64,000 nt of DNA from Clostridioides sp. ES-S-0010-02 (GCA_020641055.1 CP067345.1:3403317-3467316), one strand, 5' to 3'. Counted from the first letter of the stretch, positions 8,685 through 19,257 are shown. Notes: a model not told the origin generated them from the letters alone. Made by a program: numbers and translations.

Positions 8685-8721
8685 AAGACACTCCTCCATA
8701 TTAAGATTATAAAAGTTAAAT

Positions 8722-8744
8722 CTCCCTACAACTTCAGTAGAGAG
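8722..8744. promoter_or_regulatory. Inverted repeat upstream of the GntR gene
   Basis: CTCCCTAC and GTAGAGAG arms with one mismatch and a 7-base centre, 38 bases before the GntR start. Candidate autoregulatory operator or leader hairpin; no independent support. Confidence 0.3.
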
Positions 8745-8846
8745 GTTTTGTTTTATCTTACTTATCTATATAATATCATAACTTCTATATTTTTTACACT
8801 TCTTTGTATATTTTGAAATACTAAAATTTTTATGATAATTTAAAAC

Positions 8847-8900
8847 AAAAATGTAGCAAAACCTTTGATAAATCAAAATTTTTGCTACATTTTTATTTTT
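8847..8900. terminator. Terminator of the glg operon (bidirectional)
   Basis: Inverted repeat AAAATGTAGCAAAA / TTTTGCTACATTTT with flanking A and T runs, just after the last gene of the glycogen operon. Confidence 0.8.
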
Positions 8901-8917
8901 AACTTAAATTATTATAC

Positions 8918-10783
8918 TTAAAATACACTAAAAATAATAAATGATTTAGAATCCATATGGATTTTTAATTCATTGTTTTCTATCTGTATATTTTTATTTA
9001 TATTTTTAAGATTATACTTTATAGGTATTTCCTCTATAAAGTTACCTTCTATATTTAATGATATATTTTCAGGATTGTTACTTCTATTTATTAAAATCAG
9101 TATCCTATCATTATATTCATTAAATCTTATAAATGCAAACACATTGTCATTTTTAGTATATATGAATTCTGTTTCTCCAGAACTTAAAATTTTATTTTTA
9201 TTTCTGATTTTTATAATATTTTTATAAAAATTTAACATATCTTCATCTTCATTTTTCCATGGATATGTTCTTCTATTGTCTGGGTCTACATCTCCACAAA
9301 GACCTGCCTCATCTCCATAGTATATATATGGTACTCCTTCAAATGTCATCTGCGTAGCTACAGCAAGTTTCATCAAATCTATATCATTATTTAATTCAGT
9401 TTTAGCTCTTGTGACATCATGTGTTCCAATTAAATTTAAATTAGACTTAAATGATTCTTCTGGATAATTTTCTTTAATTTGCATATATTTATTGCTAAGT
9501 TCATATGAATTAATTTCTCCTTTTAAAAATGAAAACATATTATTTCTAAATGGATATCCCATAACAGAATCTAATTCTTCACCTAATAAATAGCTTCTTC
9601 TTTGACCATAACTAATCTTATTTGAGGCATCTTCCCATACTTCCCCTATAAGTATAGAGTCATTATCAGCTTCTTTTAGTTGCTTTCTCAGCTCTCTTAT
9701 AAACTCAGTTGGCAGTTCATCTGCAACATCCAATCGCCATCCTTTAATCCCCATATTCATCCATTTGTTTATGACACTATCCTTGTCATATATTATATAA
9801 TCCATATAGCTTTTTTCTAATTCATTTGTATTTGGCAAGGTCTTTATATCCCACCAACTTTTATATTTATGAGGAAATTCTTCAAACACATACCATGAAT
9901 AATATGGTGATTCTTTTGATTGATATGCACCTAAACTATCATAATTTCCATACATATTAAAATACTTACTATCTGCTCCAGTGTGACTAAAAACACCATC
10001 AAGTACTATTGATATATCTTTTTCTTTTGCTTTATCAATTAATTCTTTAAATGTATCTTCATCTCCAAACATAGGGTCAATCTTTTTATAATTTCCTGTG
10101 TCATACTTGTGATTACTAGAAGCTTCAAATATAGGACTCAGATATAATATACTCACTCCTAATTTTTTTAGATACCCAAGTTTATTAATTATTCCCCTTA
10201 AATTTCCACCATGAAAATCCCATCTTATAATATCCCCTCTATTGTCCTTTATGTACATAGGTATATCGTCCCAATTGCCATATATAAAGCTGTTTTTTTT
10301 AGGATTATCAACCTTCCCATTACGATTTCCATTGTTAAATCTATCTACAAATATATGGTAAAGTACTCCTTCTTTGTACCAGTTTGGCACTTTAAAGTCT
10401 CTATAAACAGTAATTTGATATTTATTGATATCATTATAATTATATTCACAAGTGTATCCATTTTCTCTATTCTTTCCATAGAATACAGTCTTTTTCTCAC
10501 CATTTATTTCAGCAATCACTTTAAAATAATAAAAATAAACACCAGTTGTATCAAATTTTCCAACCTTACAATAAAAATACTTTCTAAGTGTATTATTGTT
10601 TAATTCTTCATTTAAAATTATTGTTTTTGATTCATCTTCTTTGTTTATTTCTAGGGAAATAGACTCAACATTATATCCTTCATTTACTTTGACATTAATC
10701 ATCAATTCTTCATCAAATTTTAAAGCTCCAAACGGAGCCTTAAAATTTTTATCCCAAGAGTTATATTCTATTATGTTTTGCAT
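8918..10783 (-). CDS. GH13 alpha-glucan hydrolase (neopullulanase/cyclomaltodextrinase-like)
   Basis: 621 residues. An N-terminal beta-sandwich of about 125 residues (starch-binding CBM34-like) precedes the GH13 barrel. All four conserved regions are visible: DGVFSHTG, GWRLDVADE with the nucleophile Asp, LIGEVWEDA with the acid/base Glu, and LIGTHDVTR with the transition-state Asp. No signal peptide, so it acts in the cytoplasm. It is the last gene of the glg operon, six bases after glgP, which fits a role in trimming or debranching stored polymer, or degrading limit dextrins that phosphorylase cannot use. Exact specificity (alpha-1,4, alpha-1,6 or cyclic dextrins) cannot be fixed by motifs. 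Confidence 0.85.
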   Translation of the reverse strand: MQNIIEYNSWDKNFKAPFGALKFDEELMINVKVNEGYNVESISLEINKEDESKTIILNEELNNNTLRKYFYCKVGKFDTTGVYFYYFKVIAEINGEKKTVFYGKNRENGYTCEYNYNDINKYQITVYRDFKVPNWYKEGVLYHIFVDRFNNGNRNGKVDNPKKNSFIYGNWDDIPMYIKDNRGDIIRWDFHGGNLRGIINKLGYLKKLGVSILYLSPIFEASSNHKYDTGNYKKIDPMFGDEDTFKELIDKAKEKDISIVLDGVFSHTGADSKYFNMYGNYDSLGAYQSKESPYYSWYVFEEFPHKYKSWWDIKTLPNTNELEKSYMDYIIYDKDSVINKWMNMGIKGWRLDVADELPTEFIRELRKQLKEADNDSILIGEVWEDASNKISYGQRRSYLLGEELDSVMGYPFRNNMFSFLKGEINSYELSNKYMQIKENYPEESFKSNLNLIGTHDVTRAKTELNNDIDLMKLAVATQMTFEGVPYIYYGDEAGLCGDVDPDNRRTYPWKNEDEDMLNFYKNIIKIRNKNKILSSGETEFIYTKNDNVFAFIRFNEYNDRILILINRSNNPENISLNIEGNFIEEIPIKYNLKNINKNIQIENNELKIHMDSKSFIIFSVF

Positions 10784-10789
10784 TTATAA

Positions 10790-13210
10790 TCACACCCTTT
10801 TAAACCAAATGTCTTTTGCATATTCAGAAATTGTTCTATCAGAAGAAAAAAATCCTGAATTAGCTATATTAACCAAAGACATTGTATTCCATTTTTCTTT
10901 ATCACGATATAGTTTGTTTATATTTGCTTGAGCTTGCCCATAATTTTCAAAATCCCTCAATACAAAGTATTCATCATTGTAAGTGGTAAGTGAATTATAA
11001 ATACTTCTACCTTCTTCACCTAGGTTAGGAATAAATCCATTTATTAAGTCATCTACTACTCTTTTTATATCTATGTTAGAATGATACAAGTCAAGTGAAG
11101 AATATCCACCAAACTTATTATAATTAAGTACTTGCTCTGCACTAAGTCCAAATAAAAACATATTTTCTTTTCCTACTTGTTCACATATTTCTACATTTGC
11201 ACCATCTAATGTTGCTAAAGTTATAGCACCATTCATCATAAACTTCATATTACTTGTTCCTGATGCTTCTTTTGTTGTCGTTGAAATTTGTTCACTCACA
11301 TTTGCTGCTGGTATTATTATCTCTGCTAATGATACACCATAATTCTCTATAAATACGACTTTTAACTTGTCCTTTACTCTAACATCATTATTTATAGTAC
11401 TTGCAACTGAATTTATAAATTTAATTATGCACTTGGCTAAATAATATCCTGGTGCAGCTTTTGCTCCAAATATAAAAGTTCTTGGGTCAATATTTAAATT
11501 AGGATTGTCAAGTAATTCATGATACATATGGAGTACATTAAAAATATTCAATAGCTGCCTTTTATAAGCATGCAACCTCTTAACCTGAACATCAAATATA
11601 GAATTAGGGTCGATATTTAAATCGTATTTATCATTTATAAAATTTGCTAAATTTACTTTATTATTGTATTTTATATCATCAAGTCTTTTTAAAACAGAAG
11701 AATCATTTTTAAATTTTTCAATATTCTTTAGCTGTAAAGTATCTGTTTTCCATGAATCACCAATTAAATCTGTTATTAAATTGCTAAGTTGCGGATTTGA
11801 ACTTATAAGCCATCTTCTATGTGCAATTCCATTAGTTTTATTGTTAAATTTATTTGGTTCGTCTTGATAAAAATCTTTTAAAACTTCTGTTTCAAGAATT
11901 TGAGTATGAAGCTTAGCAACTCCATTTACACTGTGACTTGTTACAATACATAAATTTGCCATATTTATGTTGTCCCAGTCTATTATACTCATTCTTCTTA
12001 TTTTGTCTTGGTCATATCCTTTATTATTTAATTCTTCTACATACCTTCTGTTTATTTCTTCTATTATCATATAAATTCTTGGTAATAACTCTTTTATCAT
12101 ACTTACAGGCCACTTTTCCATTGCTTCTGACATTATAGTATGATTAGTATAAGATACTGTTTTTTTAGTTATCTGCCATGCTTCATCCCAAGATAAGCCT
12201 TCTTCATCAAGTAAAATTCTCATAAGTTCTGGTATACACAAGGTAGGATGTGTATCATTTATATGAATTGCCACCTTATCAAATAAATTACTGATGTTTA
12301 GTTTATTCTTTTTATACTTCCTTATTATATCTTGTACACCTGCACTTACAAAGAAATACTCTTGCTTCAGTCTCAATAATTTTCCTGCATAATTTGAATC
12401 ATCAGGATACAACACCTGTGAAATTTCTTCAGTATAGTACTTGTGTTTTAGAGCCTCTTCATAACTTCCTGAATAATTTAGAGCATTTGAAGTAAGTTCT
12501 CCAAAGTCTCTTTTTGGTATCTCACTTTTAAATAATCTTAAAGTATTGATACACTGATTTTGGTATCCGATTATTGGTATATCATAAGGCATTGCCATTA
12601 CAGGAAGATAGTTTTTATGGACTACTTTTAAATGGTTTCCCTCCTTAATCAACTCTACTTCTCCACCAAACTTTACCATCGTCGCTTCATTTGGTCTTAC
12701 AGTTTCCCATGCATAACGTCCTTCTGTAAGCCAGTTATCAGGTACTTCGACCTGATAACCATTTACAAATTTTTGTTCAAATAAACCGTATTTATATCTA
12801 ATTCCATATCCTTGGCCACTTATGTTCAAAGATGCCATAGAATCTAAAAAACATGCTGCTAATCTTCCAAGACCACCATTCCCTATGGCTGGGTCTACCT
12901 CAGCTTTGATTAAATCATCTAAGTTAATTCCTAATTCTAGTAATCCTTCTCTAACTTCTTCTTCAATATTTAAATTTAGTAAATTAGATTTTAATTGTCT
13001 TCCTATTAAAAACTCTAGACTAAAATAATAAACCTCTTTTTTCTTATCTAATTTCGTAGCAACCCATTTTTTTGCTATTTCATCTTTCAGTAGACTACAT
13101 AATACATTTAACAATTGTTCATCAGTAGCTTCCTTGATAGACTGTGCATATAAGCTATACATTTTCACTTCAAATTTTTGCTTGAATTTCTTTTTGCTTA
13201 TTGTTACCAA
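10790..13210 (-). CDS. glgP: Glycogen/maltodextrin phosphorylase
   Basis: GT35 phosphorylase, 806 residues, full length. It releases glucose-1-phosphate from alpha-1,4-glucan ends with phosphate and PLP. The family's PLP-lysine region (EASGTSNMKF, about residue 655) and the N-terminal EFLIGRQL and GNGGLGRLAACFLDS motifs are intact. I place the start at TTG 13210, eight bases after AAAGGAG; a GTG at 13231 overlaps the end of glgA and lies upstream of that SD. It is the fourth gene of the operon: synthesis (glgC, D, A) and breakdown (glgP, GH13) genes are transcribed together, as in many Firmicutes. Confidence 0.93.
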   Translation of the reverse strand: MVTISKKKFKQKFEVKMYSLYAQSIKEATDEQLLNVLCSLLKDEIAKKWVATKLDKKKEVYYFSLEFLIGRQLKSNLLNLNIEEEVREGLLELGINLDDLIKAEVDPAIGNGGLGRLAACFLDSMASLNISGQGYGIRYKYGLFEQKFVNGYQVEVPDNWLTEGRYAWETVRPNEATMVKFGGEVELIKEGNHLKVVHKNYLPVMAMPYDIPIIGYQNQCINTLRLFKSEIPKRDFGELTSNALNYSGSYEEALKHKYYTEEISQVLYPDDSNYAGKLLRLKQEYFFVSAGVQDIIRKYKKNKLNISNLFDKVAIHINDTHPTLCIPELMRILLDEEGLSWDEAWQITKKTVSYTNHTIMSEAMEKWPVSMIKELLPRIYMIIEEINRRYVEELNNKGYDQDKIRRMSIIDWDNINMANLCIVTSHSVNGVAKLHTQILETEVLKDFYQDEPNKFNNKTNGIAHRRWLISSNPQLSNLITDLIGDSWKTDTLQLKNIEKFKNDSSVLKRLDDIKYNNKVNLANFINDKYDLNIDPNSIFDVQVKRLHAYKRQLLNIFNVLHMYHELLDNPNLNIDPRTFIFGAKAAPGYYLAKCIIKFINSVASTINNDVRVKDKLKVVFIENYGVSLAEIIIPAANVSEQISTTTKEASGTSNMKFMMNGAITLATLDGANVEICEQVGKENMFLFGLSAEQVLNYNKFGGYSSLDLYHSNIDIKRVVDDLINGFIPNLGEEGRSIYNSLTTYNDEYFVLRDFENYGQAQANINKLYRDKEKWNTMSLVNIANSGFFSSDRTISEYAKDIWFKRV

Positions 13211-13223
13211 AAAAACCACTCCT

Positions 13224-14666
13224 TTAATCACATATGTCTCTATATGTTTCTATATACTCCTTAGCTGATTTTTTCCAACTATTATCAGTATTCATTGCAT
13301 TCTCAACTACTTTAATCCATTTTTCTTTATCTTTAAAAACTTTAATTGCATTTTGCAAACAGAAAAACATCTCATGAGCATTGTAATTTTTAAAACTAAA
13401 TCCATTACCTTCTCCAGTAAATTGATTGTAAGGTATTACAGTATCTTTAAGTCCTCCAGTTTCTCTAACTACTGGTAAAGAACCATATCTCATAGCTAGC
13501 ATTTGACCTATACCACAAGGTTCAAATAGTGATGGCATCAAGAATATATCACTTGCAGCATAAATTTGTTGAGCCAACGATGCATTGAATGTAATTCTAG
13601 CAGATACTTTATCTGAAAAATTAGAATCATAATAATTAAACATTGATTGATATTGATGTTCCCCAGTTCCTAAAATGACAATTTGTAAATCTTCCCTCAT
13701 AAGCTCAGGCATCATATAGGCTATTAAATCAAATCCTTTTTGAGAAACTAGTCTTGAAACTATCCCTATTAATGGAATAGATGAATCCTTTTTTAATCCT
13801 AATATATCTTGTAATCTTAATTTATTTTCCAATTTTTTCTCAATAGAATTTACATTGTAATTGACAAATATATCCTTATCTTTCTCAGGGTTATTCAGGT
13901 CATAATCTATGCCATTTAATATTCCTTTTAATTTGCCTGATTCCTTTCTAAGTAAACCATCTAATTGTTCTCCATAAAAAGATGTTTGTATCTCATTTGC
14001 ATAAGTAGGACTAACAGTTATAACTTTATCTGCAAAATTTATTCCAGCTTTCATAAAATTTATTGAACCATAATACTCTATATCTCCATTATCAAAATAT
14101 TTTTCAGGTAAATCTAATATATCATTTAAGACATACTTATCAAATACACCTTGATATTGTAGATTATGTATAGTATACATAGTTTTTATATTTTTATACC
14201 CCTCAAGGGTTGCATATCTCTCTTTTAAAATTAATGGTAACATACCTGTGTGCCAATCATTTATATGTATTACATCTGGATAAAAGTCAATTCTACTTAT
14301 AGCTTCTAATACAGCATCTGTAAAGAATGTATATCTTTCTGCATCATCTCCATACCCATAAATACTCTTTCTCTCATCTTCTCTTCTAAAATAAAATTCA
14401 TTGTCTATAAAATAAAATTTAACACCATCTAGTTCCATTTCTAAAAGACCACAATATTGATTTCTCCATCCAACGCGTACACTAAAAACGGCTATTTCTT
14501 TTAATTGATCTTTTAAATAACTTGGTATAGTTGAATATTTAGGCATTATTACCCTTACATCTACACCTTCTTTTTTTAATTCTTTAGGCAATGCATAAGA
14601 TACATCTCCTAATCCTCCAGTTTTAGCAAAGGGCCAACACTCTGCTGTTACATAAAAAACCTTCAC
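13224..14666 (-). CDS. glgA: Glycogen synthase (ADP-glucose type)
   Basis: GT5 glucosyltransferase, 480 residues, the usual bacterial length; elongates alpha-1,4-glucan with ADP-glucose. The N-terminal KTGGLGDV loop (K15) that binds the nucleotide sugar is present, as are INDWHTG in the acceptor domain and the C-terminal catalytic motif SLFEPCGIGQ followed by the TGGL motif of GT-B enzymes. It begins with GTG behind GAAGGGGG, 28 bases after glgD. The end overlaps the in-frame extension of glgP. No changes in key residues are apparent. Confidence 0.95.
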   Translation of the reverse strand: MKVFYVTAECWPFAKTGGLGDVSYALPKELKKEGVDVRVIMPKYSTIPSYLKDQLKEIAVFSVRVGWRNQYCGLLEMELDGVKFYFIDNEFYFRREDERKSIYGYGDDAERYTFFTDAVLEAISRIDFYPDVIHINDWHTGMLPLILKERYATLEGYKNIKTMYTIHNLQYQGVFDKYVLNDILDLPEKYFDNGDIEYYGSINFMKAGINFADKVITVSPTYANEIQTSFYGEQLDGLLRKESGKLKGILNGIDYDLNNPEKDKDIFVNYNVNSIEKKLENKLRLQDILGLKKDSSIPLIGIVSRLVSQKGFDLIAYMMPELMREDLQIVILGTGEHQYQSMFNYYDSNFSDKVSARITFNASLAQQIYAASDIFLMPSLFEPCGIGQMLAMRYGSLPVVRETGGLKDTVIPYNQFTGEGNGFSFKNYNAHEMFFCLQNAIKVFKDKEKWIKVVENAMNTDNSWKKSAKEYIETYRDICD

Positions 14667-14694
14667 TAGCTATTCCCCCTTCTAAAAAATATTT

Positions 14695-15825
14695 TTATAT
14701 ATTCGTATTTTTTTCTACTACAATAGGATATTTTTCATCTCCTTTTAACTCTTTTCCTTTTGATACACTTGTATTTTTATCTAGTATTGCATTATATAGT
14801 TTTGCATTTGACTTTATTACACAATTTTGCATTACTATTGAGTTTTCTATAACTGTTCCTTTTTCAACATTAACTTTTCTAAATATAATGCTATCTTTTA
14901 CAGTACCTTCTATTAAGCAACCTGATGCTATAAAACTATTTTCTACCTTTGCACTATCTGTGTAAATTGTAGGTGACTCATTCTTTTCTTTAGTAAATAT
15001 TTTTCTTTCAGAATACAGTAATTCATCAGCCACTTCTATTTCTAATAAATCTTTGCTCATTTGAAAATATGATTCAACAGAATTTACACATTTCAAATAT
15101 CCTGTATACTCATAAGCTCCTATTTTCATATTTTCTGCTTCTTCAACAATGAACTCTTCTAAATAACAATAATTCCCTTTATTTACAATATTATATATAC
15201 ATTCTACAAAATCTTCACGTTTCATAATATATGTTTCCATACATATATTTGCTCTAGGGAATTTTCCTAAATTATTTCCTACATTTATTACTCTGTTATT
15301 ACTATCTAAGTTTAAGGTTAGATTACCAGCAAAATCTTTATTTGCATTGTTTACATTTTTATATATTATAGTTATATCATTATGAGATTTTTTATGGTAC
15401 TCCAAAGCCTGAGAGTAATCTAGGTTACATAACATATAACTTGGAGCTATTAAAATGTATTCTTCTTCACTTTTCTCTATATAATCAAGATTAGCTAGTA
15501 TTGTGTATATATCTCCTTCTCTATGTGAGTAAGTATTTCTATACTTAGTATTTTCTGGGCTAAAAATTGATAAACCGCCCTTTTTTCTACTTAAATCCCA
15601 ATCTTTTCCACTACCTATATGGTCTGTCAATGATCTATACTTTTCTTTTGCGAATATTCCAACTTTTGTGATTCCTGAATTTATCATATTAGATAGAGCA
15701 AAGTCTATTATTCTATATCTTCCAGCTATTGGTGTAGAAGCTATCGGTCTTCCATAATTAAGTTTATTTATTGCAGGGTCTCCTTTTTTGTTTAAATTTA
15801 TTATACCTAAACATTCATTTCTCAT
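14695..15825 (-). CDS. glgD: Glucose-1-phosphate adenylyltransferase, GlgD subunit
   Basis: 376 residues, related to GlgC but with a degenerate nucleotide-binding N-terminus: the position of the GlgC loop AGGQGSRL is replaced by LNKKGDPAINKL, so it is likely non-catalytic. In Firmicutes GlgD pairs with GlgC and raises or tunes activity. The RPIASTPIAGRYRIIDFALSN segment and the C-terminal left-handed beta-helix repeats (about 280-370) are kept. The ATG is one base after the glgC stop and its SD GAAGGAGG lies in the last glgC codons, so the two subunits are translationally coupled. Confidence 0.92.
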   Translation of the reverse strand: MRNECLGIINLNKKGDPAINKLNYGRPIASTPIAGRYRIIDFALSNMINSGITKVGIFAKEKYRSLTDHIGSGKDWDLSRKKGGLSIFSPENTKYRNTYSHREGDIYTILANLDYIEKSEEEYILIAPSYMLCNLDYSQALEYHKKSHNDITIIYKNVNNANKDFAGNLTLNLDSNNRVINVGNNLGKFPRANICMETYIMKREDFVECIYNIVNKGNYCYLEEFIVEEAENMKIGAYEYTGYLKCVNSVESYFQMSKDLLEIEVADELLYSERKIFTKEKNESPTIYTDSAKVENSFIASGCLIEGTVKDSIIFRKVNVEKGTVIENSIVMQNCVIKSNAKLYNAILDKNTSVSKGKELKGDEKYPIVVEKNTNI

Positions 15826-15826
15826 C

Positions 15827-16987
15827 TTAAAGACCTCCTTCTATTAATACGCATCTAGGCTCTATATTTTCATATTCAGAAACTACATTTATCTCATTAT
15901 TTACATTTTTTATCTGAACATTGTCATTTATAGTTGCACATTCACCTATCATAGCTTTTTCTATAGTTACATTTTCTCCTATTACAACATTTGGCATGAT
16001 TACTGAATCAATTACTTTACTTCCTTTTCCAACAACAACTCCATGTGATAATACAGAGTTTCCTACTTCTCCTAAAATTCTACAACCATCAGCTATCATT
16101 GATCTATGAACATTTGCACTTTTGCCTATATATTGAGGAGGCATTGCCATTGTATTTGTATATATCTTCCATTTAGGGTCTGATAAATCCAGTGTTTCTG
16201 GAGATTTAATTATATCCATATTTGCATCCCATAAACTTTGTATAGTTCCTACGTCTCTCCAATACCCCTTAAATGGATATGCATACATTCCAACATTATC
16301 CTCTAACATTTTAGGTATTAAATTCTTTCCAAAATCATCATAATTTATATCTGAATTTTTTTCTGCTTCTTTAAAATAACTTCTCAACATTTTCCAATCA
16401 AATATGTATACTCCCATAGATGCCAAATTACTTTTAGGTTCACCTGGCTTTTCTTCAAATTCATAAATACTTGAATTTTCATTTGTATTCATTATGCCAA
16501 ATCTAGAAGCTTCATCCCAAGGTACTTCAATTACTGCAATCGTAGCCTTAGAGCCTTTTTCTTTATGAAATTTTAGCATTTTACTATAATCCATCTTATA
16601 TATATGGTCACCAGATAATATTAATACATATTCTGGATTATAGGTATCTACAAAATCCATATTCTGATATATAGCATGTGCTGTACCATTATACCAATTT
16701 CCCTCTTTTTCATTCATAAATGGTTGTAATACATATACTCCACCATTTATTCTGTCTAAATCCCAATGACTTCCCATACCTATATGAGAATTTAATATCA
16801 GTGGTCTATATTGAGTTAAAACACCTACAGTATCTATACCAGAATTTGAACAATTACTTAAAACAAAGTCAATAATTCTGTACTTTCCTCCAAATGATAC
16901 AGCTGGTTTTGCAATTCTCTTTGTGAAAACTCCAAGTCTTGAACCTTGCCCCCCTGCCAAAATCATAGCTAACATCTCTTTTTTCAT
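15827..16987 (-). CDS. glgC: Glucose-1-phosphate adenylyltransferase, catalytic subunit
   Basis: Makes ADP-glucose from glucose-1-phosphate and ATP, the committed step of glycogen synthesis. 386 residues. The nucleotide-binding loop AGGQGSRLG is at about 11-19, the [15 protein letters not shown] segment follows, GDHIYKMDY binds metal, and [11 protein letters not shown] leads into the C-terminal beta-helix domain. It is the first gene of the glg operon; the SD is GAGGGGAG. The long upstream region (16988-17624) should carry the operon's control signals. Confidence 0.95.
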   Translation of the reverse strand: MKKEMLAMILAGGQGSRLGVFTKRIAKPAVSFGGKYRIIDFVLSNCSNSGIDTVGVLTQYRPLILNSHIGMGSHWDLDRINGGVYVLQPFMNEKEGNWYNGTAHAIYQNMDFVDTYNPEYVLILSGDHIYKMDYSKMLKFHKEKGSKATIAVIEVPWDEASRFGIMNTNENSSIYEFEEKPGEPKSNLASMGVYIFDWKMLRSYFKEAEKNSDINYDDFGKNLIPKMLEDNVGMYAYPFKGYWRDVGTIQSLWDANMDIIKSPETLDLSDPKWKIYTNTMAMPPQYIGKSANVHRSMIADGCRILGEVGNSVLSHGVVVGKGSKVIDSVIMPNVVIGENVTIEKAMIGECATINDNVQIKNVNNEINVVSEYENIEPRCVLIEGGL

Positions 16988-17624
16988 TTAATGACACTCC
17001 CCTCATCTAGTAATTAATATTTATAATTGCATTTTTACCTTTATAAACTTTTAGTCAATAAATGTTGTGTATAAATTTTGCCCAAATGATAATGTAATAA
17101 GAGTAAAATAATATAAACTATACAATTTCTATAATGTATACCCCATAATTACTTTATTGAAGTATACATTATTTTCCATAAGTGCTATAGTACTTATAAT
17201 ATTCAATTCCTAGTTAGAAAATAATATAAACATTTATTTTATAGATATAAAAAATATTTTTTATAAATCAATTTATATCATACAAACGTACTTAAATTTT
17301 TATGCTTTTTTGATTTGATAATAATAGAACATAATATGACATGATTATCTAAAAATCTTTAAATAATTACTAGCTAATTTTATTTTTTGTTATTTGCTCA
17401 TCTATGATTAAATCATTGAATTATAAAATTTTAGTTCTATTGTTAGACATATTCATTATGTTTGATATTTTTATAACTATATATGTTATCAATATAAATA
17501 TCCAAATTAAAGTTACTTTCTTTTCCTATATGTTTTATTTAATATTATATAACACTTTTTACATTAGTAAAGGGTAAATTGTATAAAAATTCTGTTAATT
17601 TATTTTTAAAATCGCGTTTTATAA
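16988..17624. other. Long intergenic region upstream of glgC with two palindromes
   Basis: About 640 bases without a coding frame. It contains TTGACT at 17058-17053 on the minus strand, a possible glg -35 with only weak -10 candidates. It also has two adjacent inverted repeats: ATAATGTATAC / GTATACATTAT (17131-17141, 17162-17172) and ATAAGT / ACTTAT (17178-17183 and 17192-17197). I see nothing else. Confidence 0.5.
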
Positions 17625-17670
17625 ATAAAAACAAAGAAGAAGACCTAAAAAACTATAAGTCTTCTTCTTT
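17625..17670 (-). terminator. Terminator of the slipin-NfeD operon
   Basis: Perfect 12-bp inverted repeat AAAGAAGAAGAC / GTCTTCTTCTTT (17633-17644 and 17659-17670), followed on the minus strand by a T-rich tail. Confidence 0.8.
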
Positions 17671-17746
17671 TCAATGTGCATTCTATACTATATTTAATTA
17701 ATTCGACATTTAATTTCCATTTCCTTCCTACTATAAAAAAACTCTT

Positions 17747-18790
17747 TTATTTTTTTAATGAATCATTTCCACTAAATGCATCTTTTACATCTAATATATC
17801 ATTTTTATCATCACTCATGACTTCTTTTATTCCTTTGAATGTTCCTAAGAAATTAACTGCTTCTGAAGGTAAAACCAATTTTGTTGACTTACCTTCAGCC
17901 ATTTTTTCAAGTGCTTCCATAGATTTTAATGCTAAGATATTATTGTCAATGTCAGACTCTTTCATAGCTGAAAATACTAATTTCAAACCTTCTGCAGTAG
18001 CCATTTGAGTTCTTTTAATCATTTCAGCTTCACCTTGTGCTTTAGCAATAGCTGTTTGTCTTATAGCCTCAGCTTCACCTTCTGCTACCAATATAGCAGA
18101 CTCTTTTTCTCCTTCTGCTACACGTACCATAGCTTCTTTTCTTGCTTCTGCTGTTAATATAGCAGATTGTTTTTCTCCTTCTGCTTGTAATATAGCAGCT
18201 GACTTATTACCTTCTGCTTGAAGTATTGCTTCTCTTCTTTCTCTTTCCGCTCTCATTTGCTTTTCCATCGCAACTTGAATATCATGAGGAGGCATTATGT
18301 TCTTTAACTCTACTCTATTTACTTTTATTCCCCATTTATCTGTTGCTTCATCAAGGATTGTTCTCATTTTTACATTTATTATATCTCTTGATGTTAGTGT
18401 TTCATCTAAATCAAGTTCACCAATTATATTTCTTAAAGTTGTAGCTGTTAGATTTTCAATAGCAGCTATTGGATTTGCTATTTCAAATACATATCTAACT
18501 GGGTCTGTAACTTTATAATATACAACTGTATCAATCTGCATAGTTACATTATCTTTAGTTATAACTGGCTGAGGTGGGAAATCTATTACAATTTCTCTCA
18601 AGTCAATCACATATGCCATTTTATCTAAAAATGGTATCAAGAAATGTACTCCTGTTTCAGCCACTTTTTGAAACTTACCAAGTCGCATTATTATACCTAC
18701 TTTAGATTGTTTTATTACTCTTATACAAGTTAAACTTATTGCTACTACTACTATTATTAATACAATACTTAAAACAACTTTCATGCCCAT
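17747..18790 (-). CDS. SPFH/stomatin-family protein (slipin, paraslipin type)
   Basis: 347 residues. One N-terminal membrane segment (about 4-24), an SPFH domain (about 25-180) and a long Ala/Glu-rich coiled coil (about 180-265) with repeated QAEGEKQSAIL-like units, then a short charged tail. SPFH proteins form large ring or cage oligomers at the membrane that organise lipids and proteases. The partner NfeD is encoded just upstream and ends 20 bases before this start, the classic slipin-NfeD pair. Start ATG 18790 with GGAGGAT. Biochemical function in this organism is not known to me. Confidence 0.92.
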   Translation of the reverse strand: MGMKVVLSIVLIIVVVAISLTCIRVIKQSKVGIIMRLGKFQKVAETGVHFLIPFLDKMAYVIDLREIVIDFPPQPVITKDNVTMQIDTVVYYKVTDPVRYVFEIANPIAAIENLTATTLRNIIGELDLDETLTSRDIINVKMRTILDEATDKWGIKVNRVELKNIMPPHDIQVAMEKQMRAERERREAILQAEGNKSAAILQAEGEKQSAILTAEARKEAMVRVAEGEKESAILVAEGEAEAIRQTAIAKAQGEAEMIKRTQMATAEGLKLVFSAMKESDIDNNILALKSMEALEKMAEGKSTKLVLPSEAVNFLGTFKGIKEVMSDDKNDILDVKDAFSGNDSLKK

Positions 18791-18810
18791 AAATATATCC
18801 TCCTTTTATT

Positions 18811-19257
18811 TTATTGATTCGTCACACTAGTTGCAGAATTTACTTTTTTAACAACTAGTTTTACCCCTTCTATTTTTAATACTTCTACTGTAGAACCCTT
18901 ATCAATCTTTTCATCATCTATAGAAATAGCAGTCCATGTTTCATGTTCAACTACAACTAAACCAGTTTGATTTGGAGAAATTTCCTCTGTAACAACACCT
19001 TTTTTAGATATCATTGCTTGTAAATTGGTGTTAGATTTATAAGTTTTATCTTTTTTTACAATTTTCTTAGTAGCTACAACTAACATAGCTATAGAAATTA
19101 CAGCAAATATTAAAACTTGTAAAAATATACTCTTTATAAAAGTACTTAAAAATATAAGTATTACTGCTCCCACACTAAACCATATTAGTGTTAAGCTTGG
19201 AGTCAACATTTCTGCTATTCCAAATAAGACTGCTACTATTAACCATATCAACTTCAT
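18811..19257 (-). CDS. NfeD-family membrane protein (short form)
   Basis: 148 residues from the ATG at 19257 (MKLIWLIVAV), chosen over an ATG 48 bases upstream because AAAGAGGGT precedes it. About three hydrophobic segments occupy residues 1-75; the rest (about 85-145) is a soluble OB-fold with the GLVVVEHETW motif. It lacks the ClpP-like protease domain of long NfeD proteins. It pairs with the slipin encoded directly downstream, probably in the same membrane complex. Confidence 0.88.
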   Translation of the reverse strand: MKLIWLIVAVLFGIAEMLTPSLTLIWFSVGAVILIFLSTFIKSIFLQVLIFAVISIAMLVVATKKIVKKDKTYKSNTNLQAMISKKGVVTEEISPNQTGLVVVEHETWTAISIDDEKIDKGSTVEVLKIEGVKLVVKKVNSATSVTNQ

